Assembly: GCF_001632845.1 (NCBI RefSeq) | Contig: NZ_CP011994.1 | Coordinates: 186,001-250,000, forward strand | Reading direction: 5' to 3' | Source of the DNA: Ectothiorhodospira sp. BSL-9 | Lineage (GTDB): Bacteria > Pseudomonadota > Gammaproteobacteria > Ectothiorhodospirales > Ectothiorhodospiraceae | Length of the DNA stretch: 64,000 bases | Program-made: the position numbers and the translations under genes | Shown here: positions 31,757-40,854 of the stretch, one piece after another | Numbering within the stretch: the stretch's first letter is position 1 | How the letters are laid out: each line of letters opens with the position of its first letter | Notes under the pieces: model-generated | What the model was told of the DNA's origin: nothing | The model's database searches: none | Seen by the model: the letters and a program-made list of their open reading frames with translations, nothing else

Positions 31757-31970
31757 GGTCTTGGTCTCCTGCTGCGCACTGTGCGGGCCTGGTCTTGGGA
31801 TCGCCCCCGGGCGCGTGATGACCGCGCCGCACGGAAACGATGGGGAAAAGGTTCGATCATAATATGATCCAGTGGAAATTTCACCTGCCGGAAAGGTACC
31901 GGACGTTCCCCACGACAGCCAGGCTGACGAATCCACCGCCGCCACAGCGCCATTGTAAGGAGAACCCGAC

Positions 31971-32384
31971 ATGCCAAAACGCAAGCACCCACCACGGCCT
32001 GACAACGCACCCTGCCCCTGCGGCTCCGGGCTCAACCGTGAACGCTGTTGCGGCCCGTTTCTGGACGGCACCGCCCTCCCCCAAACGGCCGAAGCCCTGA
32101 TGCGCTCCCGGTACACCGCCTTCGTGGAGGGGCATACCGACTATCTTCTGGACACCTGGCTGCCCAGGACCCGCCCTCCCCTGCTGGAACTGCAGGCAAA
32201 CCAGCAATGGTTGGGGTTGAGCATCCGCGCCACGTCAGGCGGCGAAGTGGCGGATGAGCACGGCGAGGTGGAATTCGTGGCCCGCTCCCGCATCGCCGGC
32301 CGGGGCGTACGCCTGCATGAACGCAGCCGTTTCCTGCGTGTTGATGAGCGGTGGTATTACGTGGATGGGGATTTCCCGGGGTGA
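31971..32384 (+). CDS. ychJ: YchJ family SEC-C motif protein
   Basis: The 137-residue protein has the N-terminal zinc-binding SEC-C motif [13 protein letters not shown] followed by the YchJ middle domain ([35 protein letters not shown]). The function is unknown. It appears intact, and its 3' 110 bp or so recur at 57.23 kb. It is the last core gene before the accessory island. Confidence 0.88.
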   Translation: MPKRKHPPRPDNAPCPCGSGLNRERCCGPFLDGTALPQTAEALMRSRYTAFVEGHTDYLLDTWLPRTRPPLLELQANQQWLGLSIRATSGGEVADEHGEVEFVARSRIAGRGVRLHERSRFLRVDERWYYVDGDFPG

Positions 32385-32730
32385 ATGCTGGGCCACTCAT
32401 GGTGTTATTCACCTGAAGCCGTGCATGACTTGCTTACGATCCGTTCACCTTTTGCCACCAAAATTGTAGTACTGGAACTGTGGCATGAAGACCTCTCTAC
32501 GGTTCGCAAGCTTTTCGCCGCAGTAAGGGCAGTATGCTACCTGAATCTGAACAGTCTCAATTGCCTGCCCCTCGTACTCAAGGTAATGGTCGGCTTCAAG
32601 ATCTTCCTCTGTCGCCACCCTGTTCAGGTTTAGATACACATCGGAACCATCTTCTTCAAACCATATCTCCGCGAGTGAACAGGAAAGGCAGTTGTGTATC
32701 ACTTATGGCACCTCGTTGAGTGTTCATAAC
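32270..32730 (+). repeat. direct repeat copy 1 (ychJ 3' end plus zinc-ribbon gene)
   Basis: About 460 bp recur in the same orientation at 57234-57694 with roughly 95% identity by eye. The offset is 24964 bp before and 24963 bp after a one-base deletion. The repeat spans the end of ychJ, its downstream spacer and the complete CxxC zinc-ribbon gene. Confidence 0.9.
32445..32702 (-). CDS. CxxC zinc-ribbon protein, YgiT-like (copy 1)
   Basis: The 85-residue protein has two CxxC pairs (CLSC near the start, CPYC near the end) as in small YgiT/MqsA-type zinc ribbons, with acidic sequence between. It lacks a DNA-binding HTH. It is 95% like the copy at 57.4 kb. It sits just after an attC-like end box, as an integron cassette gene would. 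The function is unknown; an antitoxin role is possible only by analogy. Confidence 0.65.
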   Translation of the reverse strand: MIHNCLSCSLAEIWFEEDGSDVYLNLNRVATEEDLEADHYLEYEGQAIETVQIQVAYCPYCGEKLANRREVFMPQFQYYNFGGKR

Positions 32731-32861
32731 GCACGCAGCATGAGCGGCTTTGGACTGAAAATGAGGATGCAATGTAAACGCCGTCGCACAGCCGGCGATG
32801 GTTATGTGCCATGCGCGACATTCGGGAACCCCTCGGGATGCTTAATAGCGGCTGGTTATGC
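32724..32861 (-). repeat. possible long attC site after yoeB
   Basis: The end box GTTATGC (32855-32861) begins one base from the yoeB stop codon. A matching box TCATAAC is at 32724-32730, just upstream of the zinc-ribbon gene, and a second box GTTATGT is at 32801. Internal pairing is weak, so this is a degenerate or composite site. Confidence 0.35.
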
Positions 32862-32862
32862 A

Positions 32863-33126
32863 TTATTCGTAGTGGCTCCAGAGCCTGAGCACCTTCACCA
32901 CTCGCTCGTCCTCGAGCACTTGATAGACCAGACGATGCTGAATATTGATGCGACGCGAATAGGCCCCTGCAAGATCACCAACGAGCTTCTCAAACGGCGG
33001 CGGCTTACGGTAGGGATCTTCTGCAATGAGCGCCAACAATTCCTGAGCTTTCGGCTTGAGAGTGCTGGCCGTCAGCTTCCTTGCATCTCTTTGGGCTTGC
33101 TTGGTGTAAACCAACTTCCATGTCAC
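32863..33126 (-). CDS. yoeB: Txe/YoeB family mRNA interferase toxin
   Basis: The 87-residue RelE-fold toxin has the family pattern WKLVYTKQAQRDARKL, FEKLVGDLAGAYSRRIN, QHRLVYQV and the C-terminal RLWSHYE that carries catalytic residues in YoeB. It cleaves ribosome-bound mRNA. It overlaps the upstream yefM gene by 4 bp. Its last codons recur, attached to a different toxin start, at 57757-57780. Confidence 0.92.
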   Translation of the reverse strand: MTWKLVYTKQAQRDARKLTASTLKPKAQELLALIAEDPYRKPPPFEKLVGDLAGAYSRRINIQHRLVYQVLEDERVVKVLRLWSHYE

Positions 33127-33365
33127 CAGTCCAGCTCCTCATGGCACTCATCCACAGAGGTTTCCATACCCTCACGAATAGACTCTCGCATACCTGGAAC
33201 CGAGAGCAGATAGAGTGTTTCCTGAATTGCCGACCAGTCCTCCTCAGATACCAGAACCGCTGTGTTCCGCTTACCCGTGATCACGATAGGTTGGTGGGAT
33301 TCAGCCGTTTCGTCAATCAACCGATAAAGGTTGCTGCGCGCCTCAGTTGCTGTGATTCCGGCCAT
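33123..33365 (-). CDS. yefM: YefM/Phd family antitoxin
   Basis: The 80-residue antitoxin has the Phd/YefM fold (ITATEARSNLYRLIDETAESHQPIVITGKRNTAVLVSE split over the first 40 residues) and an acidic C-terminus that should wrap the toxin. It comes first in the operon and is translationally coupled to yoeB. Confidence 0.92.
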   Translation of the reverse strand: MAGITATEARSNLYRLIDETAESHQPIVITGKRNTAVLVSEEDWSAIQETLYLLSVPGMRESIREGMETSVDECHEELDW

Positions 33366-33398
33366 GAGCCATCTGCCTCGTGTTTAACCTCATAAGAA

Positions 33399-33426
33399 AG
33401 TGTACGCCCTTGAGTACGTACGTCAA
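33399..33426 (-). promoter_or_regulatory. sigma-70 promoter of yefM-yoeB
   Basis: TTGACG (33426-33421) and TACACT (33404-33399) are 16 bases apart on the minus strand. Overlapping TGTAC/GTAC palindromes resemble YefM operator cores, suggesting autoregulation. The promoter begins about a dozen bases after an attC-type end box at 33439. Confidence 0.6.
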
Positions 33427-33438
33427 GACGAACGCCCC

Positions 33439-33460
33439 ACATAACGCCGGGTTCAAGCGG
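33439..33460 (-). repeat. attC-like half site (end box plus L arm)
   Basis: On the minus strand this reads as an attC 3' end: CGGCGTTATGT. The same 11-bp core ACATAACGCCG recurs at 44853-44863 upstream of higB. The other half of the site is missing and replaced by group II intron sequence. Confidence 0.5.
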
Positions 33461-33469
33461 CCGGGTTAA

Positions 33470-33503
33470 GAACCGTGCGTGCGACTTTCACCGCACACGG
33501 CTC
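33470..33503 (-). ncRNA. group II intron domain V remnant
   Basis: Read on the minus strand the 34 nt begin GAGCCGTGTGCGG, have a GAAA tetraloop and end CGCACGGTTC. This is the conserved domain V hairpin of bacterial group II introns, with the catalytic AGC triad. No reverse transcriptase lies beside it, and the rest of 33504-33697 holds nothing I recognise. It abuts an attC-like half site, as expected of group IIC-attC introns. Confidence 0.75.
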
Positions 33504-33697
33504 AAGCCTTGGTAAGGCGCCGTGAAGCACCCGGCAGCACATTGGGCACACACTTCGACCTCATACGCATCGCCATCCTTAAACAAAAACAGATACGCCA
33601 CTGATCATTGATTGAAATTGCATGCTGACCTTGCCTATTCCCCGACAGACTAAAAATTCATGCCCTTATCCGGGGAGATCTGTTCCGTGGACCCACC

Positions 33698-36124
33698 TCA
33701 ATACAAATACTGCTGAAAATCCACAAAGACGTCTCGAATATTACCCACAGGCCCCAGCTCCCGCACAGCATCGCCGACGCTGTGATACTTCAATTCGATC
33801 AACTGCGGCAGCTTTGCCGTGTCCAGCTCGCTGACGCCCTGGGCCACATAGTGATCGAGGACGAACCTCAAGAATTCCTGCTGCCTGTAGTCGTGGCCAT
33901 GGAAGATGCGCGCCTTGTGGGCATCCACTCGCTCGGCCCGGCTCACCGGCGCCATGTTGAAGGCGATGTAGGCCAGCACATCGTAGAGATCGCTGTGCTC
34001 GGCCTCGATCAGCTTGCCCATATCGGCCAACTCCTGCCTGCCGTAGCCCTTCTCCTCCAGCCCCTCCAGCAGCTTTTTCCGGGTATCCGGGCGGCCCCAC
34101 AGGCGGCGCAGCTCGTCCTCGTCCTTGAACAATTCGGGCAGATCACCGAACAGGCGCTGGATGAACTCAGCCGCGGAAATGGGCTTGCCGTCCGGCCCCC
34201 AGAAGCTCGTGGCGGTCATGTGCTGGATGGCGCGCTCCTTACCATCGGCCAGCCGGATCTTCACCTTGCGGCGTTTCTCGCAGAGGCAGGGCCTCTCACC
34301 GCAGACCTGGCAAGGTTCCGGCGGCGTTTTCTCGCACACACAAGGCCGCTCCCCACAAACACCGCATGCCTGAGGCGGCGGCCTGGTGCAACTGCACGGG
34401 CTGTGACCGCATTGCTCGCAGGGCTCAGGCGGCAGCGGTTCGCCATCCCACTCCGGATCGCTGAAGTGCTCGTAGGCCTTCACGAAATCGTGGATCGTGA
34501 AATAGTCCTTGCCATCGAACAGCCGCGTCCCCCGGCCGATGATCTGCTTGAACTCGATCATGCTGTTCACCGGACGCATCAGCACGATGTGGCGGACATT
34601 CCTGGCGTCCACGCCGGTGGAGAGCTTCTGCGAAGTGGTGAGGATGGTCGGGATGGTCTTCTCGTTATCCTGGAACTGCTTCAGGAAGCGCTCGCCTTCC
34701 TTGCCGTCGTTCGCCGTGACGCGCTCGCAATAATGGGGATCGGTGCGGGTCTTGAGCTGGTTGATCAGATCGCGGACCGCCAGAGCATGTTCCTGGGTGG
34801 CGCAAAACACCAGCGTCTTCTCGCGCGGGTCGATCTGGTCCATGAACAGCTTCACCCGATAGCGTTCACGTTCCGCAATCTCGATGACGCGGTTGAAGTC
34901 ATCTTCCCTGTAGCGTCGACCTGACTCGACCTCGCCCTCGATCACCTGGTCATCGGGCGCATAGACATAGTCATCCAGCGTCGTGGCGATCTGCCGGACC
35001 TTGAAGGGCGTCAGGAAGCCATCGTTGATGCCTTCCTTCAGGGAGTAGATGTACACCGGCTCGCCGAAGTAGGCGTAGGTATCGGCGTTATGCGTGCGCT
35101 TGGGGGTGGCGGTCAGCCCGAGCTGCACGGCGGGCTGGAAGTACTCCAGGATACCCCGCCAGTGGCTCTCATCGTTGGCACCGCCCCGGTGGCATTCATC
35201 GATGATGATGAAATCGAAGAAATCCGCCGGAAATCGCTCATAATTGGCACCGAAGTTGGGTGCCGGATGGCCCGCCGCATCGCGCCCGGTCATGAACGTC
35301 TGGAAGATCGTGAAGAAGACGTTCCCGTTCTTGGGCACCCGGCCTTTCTTGCGGATGATCTCCGGATCGATACGAACCAGGGCGTCCTCGGGAAAAGCGG
35401 AAAAATCGTTGAAGGCCTGGTTGGCCAGGATGTTCCGATCCGCCAGGAACAGGATGCGCGGCTGTCGGCCAGGTGTGCCGGAGGCGCGTGCCGTGAGACT
35501 CCAGCGGGCATGGAAGAGCTTCCAGGCGATCTGGAAGGCGATGGCGGTCTTGCCGGTGCCGGTGGCCAGGGTCAGAAGGATGCGATCCCGCCCCGCCGCA
35601 ACGGCCTCCAGCGCCTGGTTGATGGCGTTGTGCTGGTAATAACGCGCCTGCCAGAACCCGCCCTTGTCCTCGAAGGGCACCGCGCCAAAGCGTTCCCGCC
35701 AGGTACCTTGAACTCCAGCAGCCTCGCCAAAGGTTTCCACCCACAGCGCATCGGGAGAGGGCCAGGCATCCACCGGCCCCTCCGTGCCCGTGCCCATGTC
35801 CACCCGGTAGATGCCGTCGCCATTGGTGGCGTAGGCAAATCGGGTCTGCAAGCGCTCGGCATAGCGCTTGGCCTGGGCCAGCCCCTCGGTCACCGGCAGG
35901 TCGCGCTTCTTGGCCTCGATCACCGCGAGCTTCTGGCCGCGATAGATCAGCACATAGTCGGCGATATCCTGCCTGGCCCGTTTGCCACCGCCCTGCAGCC
36001 GACCGAGGGTAATCACCTCACGCCGCACCCGGCTGGCCTCCATCACACCCCACCCTGCCTCCTTCAAGGCCGGGTCGATGAGTTCAGCGCGGGTTTCGGC
36101 TTCGTTGAGGCCGGCTTCCTTCAC
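33698..36124 (-). CDS. hsdR: type I restriction enzyme R subunit, EcoEI-like
   Basis: The 808-residue protein has an N-terminal nuclease core (DYVLIYRGQKLAVIEAKKRD), then SF2 translocase motifs: Walker A in ATGTGKTAIA, DECHRGG, ATPKR and QIIGRGTRL. Residues about 565-620 hold an unusual insert of three tandem units of the form C-x2-CG-x2-PC-x-C (34266-34430). It starts 4 bp inside the end of the rhuM/fic gene. It looks intact although its M and S partners are broken. Confidence 0.92.
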   Translation of the reverse strand: MKEAGLNEAETRAELIDPALKEAGWGVMEASRVRREVITLGRLQGGGKRARQDIADYVLIYRGQKLAVIEAKKRDLPVTEGLAQAKRYAERLQTRFAYATNGDGIYRVDMGTGTEGPVDAWPSPDALWVETFGEAAGVQGTWRERFGAVPFEDKGGFWQARYYQHNAINQALEAVAAGRDRILLTLATGTGKTAIAFQIAWKLFHARWSLTARASGTPGRQPRILFLADRNILANQAFNDFSAFPEDALVRIDPEIIRKKGRVPKNGNVFFTIFQTFMTGRDAAGHPAPNFGANYERFPADFFDFIIIDECHRGGANDESHWRGILEYFQPAVQLGLTATPKRTHNADTYAYFGEPVYIYSLKEGINDGFLTPFKVRQIATTLDDYVYAPDDQVIEGEVESGRRYREDDFNRVIEIAERERYRVKLFMDQIDPREKTLVFCATQEHALAVRDLINQLKTRTDPHYCERVTANDGKEGERFLKQFQDNEKTIPTILTTSQKLSTGVDARNVRHIVLMRPVNSMIEFKQIIGRGTRLFDGKDYFTIHDFVKAYEHFSDPEWDGEPLPPEPCEQCGHSPCSCTRPPPQACGVCGERPCVCEKTPPEPCQVCGERPCLCEKRRKVKIRLADGKERAIQHMTATSFWGPDGKPISAAEFIQRLFGDLPELFKDEDELRRLWGRPDTRKKLLEGLEEKGYGRQELADMGKLIEAEHSDLYDVLAYIAFNMAPVSRAERVDAHKARIFHGHDYRQQEFLRFVLDHYVAQGVSELDTAKLPQLIELKYHSVGDAVRELGPVGNIRDVFVDFQQYLY

Positions 36125-37125
36125 TCTCGGGCTCCAGCCAGCATGTTCATGATCAGACGGATCATGGTCTCCTTGTTGGCGGCATCGGACTCGGCCACCA
36201 GCAAGGTCAGGGCCGCAAGGCCCACATCGTTGATCACCGGTTCATCCGCCGCATTCAGCAGGCGGCCATTGCGGTGGAGGAAGTCCACGAACAAAAAGGC
36301 CGCGCTGCGCTTGTTGCCATCGGAGAACGGGTGATTCTTGACCACGAAGTACAGCAGATGCGCGGCCTTGGCCTCCACGCTGGGGTAGGCCGGCTCACCA
36401 AACACGCTCTGATCCAGATTGCCCAGCAGCGAGGCTAGACCGTCGCCCCGATCTCGGGCGAACAGATCGGTCGCCTCACCCCGTGCCATCAAGTCGGTTT
36501 TCAGACCATCCAACGCAGCCCTCGCCTGTTCCAGTGTGGGCAGACGTCCACCCGGCTGGGCACGTGGCTCGGTCAACAGGCCCTCGTCGTAGCGTTGCAG
36601 CAGCAGAAAGGTCTGGGCGTAGCGGCTGACGATATCCACCAGGCCACGACCGCTGCCCGCGTCCAGCGCCGGGCTTTGCGCGGCCTTGCGTACCAGCGCC
36701 AGGGCCGCCTCCAGTTCGCGGGCGTTTTCCTCGAAGCGCTGGCGGCTCAGGGTCCAGCCCTGGGTGAGGTGTTCGCGCAGGACGCGGGTGGCCCATATCC
36801 TGAAGCGGGTTGCCCGTGTGGAACTGACCCGATAACCCACTGATATCACGGCATCCAGGCTGTAGTGCTTGCGCTTGCGTTGGACCTCTCGCCCACCTTC
36901 CTGTTGAACTTGTAAGAAATCCTTACAAGTTGCCCCCTCCACCAGTTCGCCATCTTCGTAAACGTTCTTCAGGTGCATGGTGATGTTCTGGGGCTTGACA
37001 TCGAACAGTTCAGCCATCTGCGCCTGGGTCAGCCAGACGGTCTCGCGGTCGGTATCCAGCCGCACCTCGACGGCCTTGTCGGCATCCTCGAAAATGAGGA
37101 TCGGGGCTTGGGTTTCAGGGGTCAT
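36121..37125 (-). CDS. RhuM-Fic/Doc fusion protein
   Basis: Residues about 1-130 match the RhuM family (VWLTQAQMAELFDVKPQNITMHLKN, YSLDAVISVGYRV). The C-terminal part has a Fic core HPFSDGNKRSAAFLF with the catalytic histidine, which would transfer AMP or another nucleotide moiety to a target. Such proteins are often found inside type I restriction loci. Stop and start codons overlap hsdS and hsdR (ATGA), so it is a bona fide operon member. Its target is unknown. Confidence 0.88.
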   Translation of the reverse strand: MTPETQAPILIFEDADKAVEVRLDTDRETVWLTQAQMAELFDVKPQNITMHLKNVYEDGELVEGATCKDFLQVQQEGGREVQRKRKHYSLDAVISVGYRVSSTRATRFRIWATRVLREHLTQGWTLSRQRFEENARELEAALALVRKAAQSPALDAGSGRGLVDIVSRYAQTFLLLQRYDEGLLTEPRAQPGGRLPTLEQARAALDGLKTDLMARGEATDLFARDRGDGLASLLGNLDQSVFGEPAYPSVEAKAAHLLYFVVKNHPFSDGNKRSAAFLFVDFLHRNGRLLNAADEPVINDVGLAALTLLVAESDAANKETMIRLIMNMLAGARE

Positions 37126-38087
37126 GCAACTTCCTCCTTGTTGTGGATTGCATCGGATACTTCCTTGTCTGCGGTGAGTTGGCCGGAGAAGGCTTTTTGC
37201 AGGAGGGATTGTTTTAGTTCATCCAGCGAGCTCAGTTTATGCCTAAAACGACGCTCAATCGCAGCGCAATTCGATGCCATTTCGTTAAGCTGTGCCACGT
37301 AATGCCTCTGATCATCAATACTCGGGACTGGAACTTTTAATTCTCGCAGGTCGCTGAGATTAATACCTGTGTACGCGACACCTTTCTGAACGCCAAAGAG
37401 CCAATCTTGGCTTGCTCTGGTGGCAATACTATGCGCGGCAAATTCGGGCAGGACCTTTGTCGCGTCCACCGGGACAACCGCAACTTCCCGTGATACATTC
37501 CATCCAGTCATATCCGCAGTCGCTACAGCAACACCACCCAACGTGCCACGCACATTAACCAGCACTTCACCTCCCTTCAGTATTGTCCTTGAATATTGCT
37601 TTGAAAGCGCCGGGTCAATTCGCTTCATGCCCCTCGTGTCGATATGCAACCTGCGGACATTACTCGTTCGCAAGCATGGAACCCCACTGGGCCACTCGTT
37701 ACCGAGCTTAATTACACCATATGTAATGACCCCCGGCCCACAAAGCGCACTTAAACATTGCCGATCTTGCCCAGATGGCAGATTCGAGAATACGCCATCC
37801 AAATAGCTCTCAAACAACTCCCGGGCATTGGCGAGGTTCTTTTCGGTGTTGGCGACCGCGGTGGCGATTCCCGTGAAGGCTTCATCGAGGATGGCGACGA
37901 TGCGCTTTTGTTCGGGGAGGGGTGGAATCGTAACCTCGATATCCTTGAGCAGGCGGAAATGCCTTGCATAACCTAGGGTTTTTACCGGGTTACCAAGCAA
38001 GAAATAGTAAAAGTACTGCGGATCCAGAAACGGCCTGGGCTTCAATACTCTGACCCCATCAGCACCGATTACGAAGTCAAAATCAAC

Positions 38088-39570
38088 GTAGCTGTTCAGG
38101 CTGTCGCAGCCAGCCGCAGGACTTCGAAGGGGTTCTGTCCGCGTAGCTTGCTGGTTTCCCATACCGAGCGAATGATGCAGAAAGCCCGGGTGCCACCCAT
38201 GGCCCGGAAGCCGCCGATGACCTTCAGCTTCACCTTGATGGGGCGCACCATCCGCTCGGCGAGGTTGTTGGTGAAGGGGATTCGCCAATCGGTCAGGAAG
38301 CGCCAGATGGACTCGCGAAAGTCACGCAACCTCACGAGCAGGTTGGTGGCGGGATGCTGCTTGATACGCCGCCGGCTGCCATCATCAGGCACTTTGACCG
38401 GCTTGGCCGCCAATCCCTCGGCCACCTGTTCGTCGTAGGCCTTGAGAAAGGAGTCGACCTGGTCGCTTGGCAAGGTGGTCAGGCCCTTTGCCTTGGCCTG
38501 TGCCACGGCGTCATTGGCCTGGAGCAGCGATTCTCGGAGCAGGCGTGGCCAGAGATGGCCGGTGAGCTCATCGCTGTAATTCAATTCTCGAAGATGATGG
38601 GCATTGCACAGGACATGCTCGCAGTCCTTGTAGCGCCAGTAGGGAGCCCAGTGATCATGCACCGCCACCCCTTTGAAGTGGGGAAGAATACCGGCCTCAT
38701 CCATGGCCTCATGCCCCCGCTTGGTGTGGGCCGTGTAGTACACCGCATCGGTCGTGGCGGCCACGTGGAGCCAGTGCAGTCGACCCTGCACCCGCAGCCC
38801 GCTCTCATCGAAATGGGCCACGGCGGCCTGACGGATCTGGTCACCGGCCGCCTGATAGGTCGCCTCCAGGCCATCGGCCATCCCCAGAATCCAGTTCTGC
38901 AACGTCCCTGCGGAGGGCGCCACGCCATACTGGTCTCCCAGAATCTGACTGGTACGCTGCAAGGCGACAAAATGCCCCTGGTTCAGGCCAATCGCATAGG
39001 CCTTCAGGCGCGGACCATAGCTGATGTTGGGCGTCACACCCGCCGGAAACTCGCCCAGATGGCGACGGCCACAGCCGCACACCACTTGCATCCGTCGGAA
39101 TTCGGTATAAATGGCCCGAGGCTCGGGAATTTCAATCTGCTGGCGACGTTCCTTCATCGTGGCCGGCAACACGCCCAGATCGCAACCACACGCACAGCGA
39201 CCCTGGGGCAGCAGTTCCTCCACCGCATCCGGGTTATCCACCATCTGCCGGGTCGCGCCTTTGTGGCCTTTTTGGCCACCACTGGATCTTTGGCCCTTTT
39301 GCCGCGGTTGGGCCGGACCTTTGCGTGGACCGTCCGAGGATGGAGGCTTGCTGGAGTTGCGACTGTTCTTCTCGACCTTCTTCTCCAACTCGGCCAATCG
39401 GGCACTGAGCGTCTCCAGCGCATCGAACAACTGCAGGATCAGCGCATCCTTCTGCGCATGGGTCATGCCGTCGAGTTCTGCTTGCGTGGGGCGCTGGAGC
39501 TTCATACAGGGCAGGATAGCCTATCGAGGGAAAAATGGGCAGACTGCGGGCAGGGAGCCTGAACAGTTAC
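38088..39570 (-). mobile_element. single-gene IS66-family insertion sequence (ISBst12-like)
   Basis: This 1483-bp element has terminal repeats starting GTAGCTGTTCAGG and GTAACTGTTCAGG. It is flanked by the 8-bp target duplication AAATCAAC (38080-38087 and 39571-39578). It carries only a tnpC-type transposase. It is unrelated in sequence to the 2567-bp IS66 copies in this window. Confidence 0.93.
38096..39505 (-). CDS. tnpC: IS66-family transposase (TnpC type)
   Basis: The 469-residue protein has a leucine-rich N-terminus, the NSRNSSKPPSSDG motif, a zinc-binding CACGCDLG...CGCGRRH region and a DDE core (AHFDESGLRV; VHDHWAPYW; TNNLAERMVRPIK). It is the sole gene of the element that splits hsdS and appears intact. 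Confidence 0.93.
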   Translation of the reverse strand: MKLQRPTQAELDGMTHAQKDALILQLFDALETLSARLAELEKKVEKNSRNSSKPPSSDGPRKGPAQPRQKGQRSSGGQKGHKGATRQMVDNPDAVEELLPQGRCACGCDLGVLPATMKERRQQIEIPEPRAIYTEFRRMQVVCGCGRRHLGEFPAGVTPNISYGPRLKAYAIGLNQGHFVALQRTSQILGDQYGVAPSAGTLQNWILGMADGLEATYQAAGDQIRQAAVAHFDESGLRVQGRLHWLHVAATTDAVYYTAHTKRGHEAMDEAGILPHFKGVAVHDHWAPYWRYKDCEHVLCNAHHLRELNYSDELTGHLWPRLLRESLLQANDAVAQAKAKGLTTLPSDQVDSFLKAYDEQVAEGLAAKPVKVPDDGSRRRIKQHPATNLLVRLRDFRESIWRFLTDWRIPFTNNLAERMVRPIKVKLKVIGGFRAMGGTRAFCIIRSVWETSKLRGQNPFEVLRLAATA

Positions 39571-40854
39571 AAATCAACGAGCTTCACTATCTGCGTATGG
39601 TCCCCGAAAATGACTATCGGACGATCGACCTTTATGACGTCACTTTCGTCATCCCAGTACCCATTAACGAGGCCCTTCTCCTGAGACACAACAGGAAAGC
39701 GACCGCCATCCTTAAACTGCTTTTTTTGGATCTTGGGTGCTCGCGGAGCCCTCTCTATGCACTCCGTCAGCTTCAAGTTTCTCCACGCGCTCATAACATC
39801 CCCCGAATCCCTTCCAGGATCTCCTTGCTCTCCCTGTCCAGCGTCTCGATATCGTTGATGATCACCTCGGGATCGCGCAGGGGCGCGGCTTCGGCCTTGT
39901 TGGGATTCTTCACCGACAGATCCACGCTGTCCGGGTCGATGTCCTTCACATCCACCGTCCAGGCATTCTCGGAATCCTCGAATCCGGCCTGCCGGGCGAC
40001 GAAATCCTTGAGGTCATTATCATTGAGCGGGTTGGTCTTACCCAGGCTGCGGCCCGGATCCAGCTGGTAGTACCAGATCCTCTGGGTCGGGGCGCCCTTC
40101 TCGAAGAACAGCACCACGGTCTTCACGCCCGCACCCAGGAACGTGCCACCGGGGCAGTCGAGGACGGTGTGCAGGTTGCAGCTTTGCAGCAGATCCTTGC
40201 GCAGCGCCCGCGAGGCATTGTCGCTGTTGGACAGGAAGGTGTTCTTGATGACGATGGCGGCGCGGCCACCCGCTTTGAGGTACTTGATGAAGTGCTGCAG
40301 GAACAGGAACGCCGTCTCGCCGGTCTTGATGGGGAAGTTCTGCTGGACCTCCTTGCGCTCCTTGCCGCCGAAGGGCGGATTGGCCAGGATCACGTCGAAG
40401 CGGTCCTTCTCCTGGATGTCGCTCAGGTTCTCCGTGAGGCTATTGGTGTGGATGACATTGGGCGCCTCGATGCCATGCAGGATCATGTTCATGATTCCGA
40501 TGACATAGGGCAGGCTCTTCTTCTCCTTGGCGTAGAAGGTGCGGGTCTGGAGGATCTCCAGGTCGCGGGTGGACAAGTGGCTGCCATCGCGCCGGCCATC
40601 GCCCTGGCCCTCCGGGCCGTAGCGCAGATAATCATGCGCCTCGCACAGGAACCCCGCGGAACCGGCCGCAGCGTCGTAGATGCGCTCGCCGATGCGGGGC
40701 TTGACCACCTGGATCATGGCGCGAATCAGTGGGCGCGGCGTGTAGTACTCACCGCCATTGCGCCCGGCGTTGCCCATGTTGCGGATCTTGGCCTCGTACA
40801 GGTGGGAGAGCTCGTGCTTCTGTAAGTGTCCGGTAGGGCACGTATACCCAACCC

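Larger units (their letters stand above)
37122..39794 (-). pseudogene. hsdS: type I restriction specificity subunit, interrupted by an IS66-family element
   Basis: The 5' part (39794-39571) starts MSAWRNLKLTECIE and runs to GDHTQIVKLVD. The 3' part resumes at 38079 with FDFVIGADGVRVLKP and ends at 37122. The element at 38088-39570 lies between, flanked by an 8-bp duplication. Without it, HsdS would have two target recognition domains, each followed by a conserved helical spacer (PLPEQKRIVAILDEAF; PSIDDQRHYVAQLNEMA). The start overlaps the hsdM stop. Confidence 0.92.

Noticed and set aside
31757-31970. ilv leader-peptide attenuator upstream of ilvB
   Set aside because: I found no short frame rich in Leu/Val/Ile codons followed by alternative hairpins and a T-run.
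32724-32807. A confident attC site between yoeB and the zinc-ribbon gene
   Set aside because: The end boxes are good but the inner arms do not pair convincingly, so it was kept only as a low-confidence feature.
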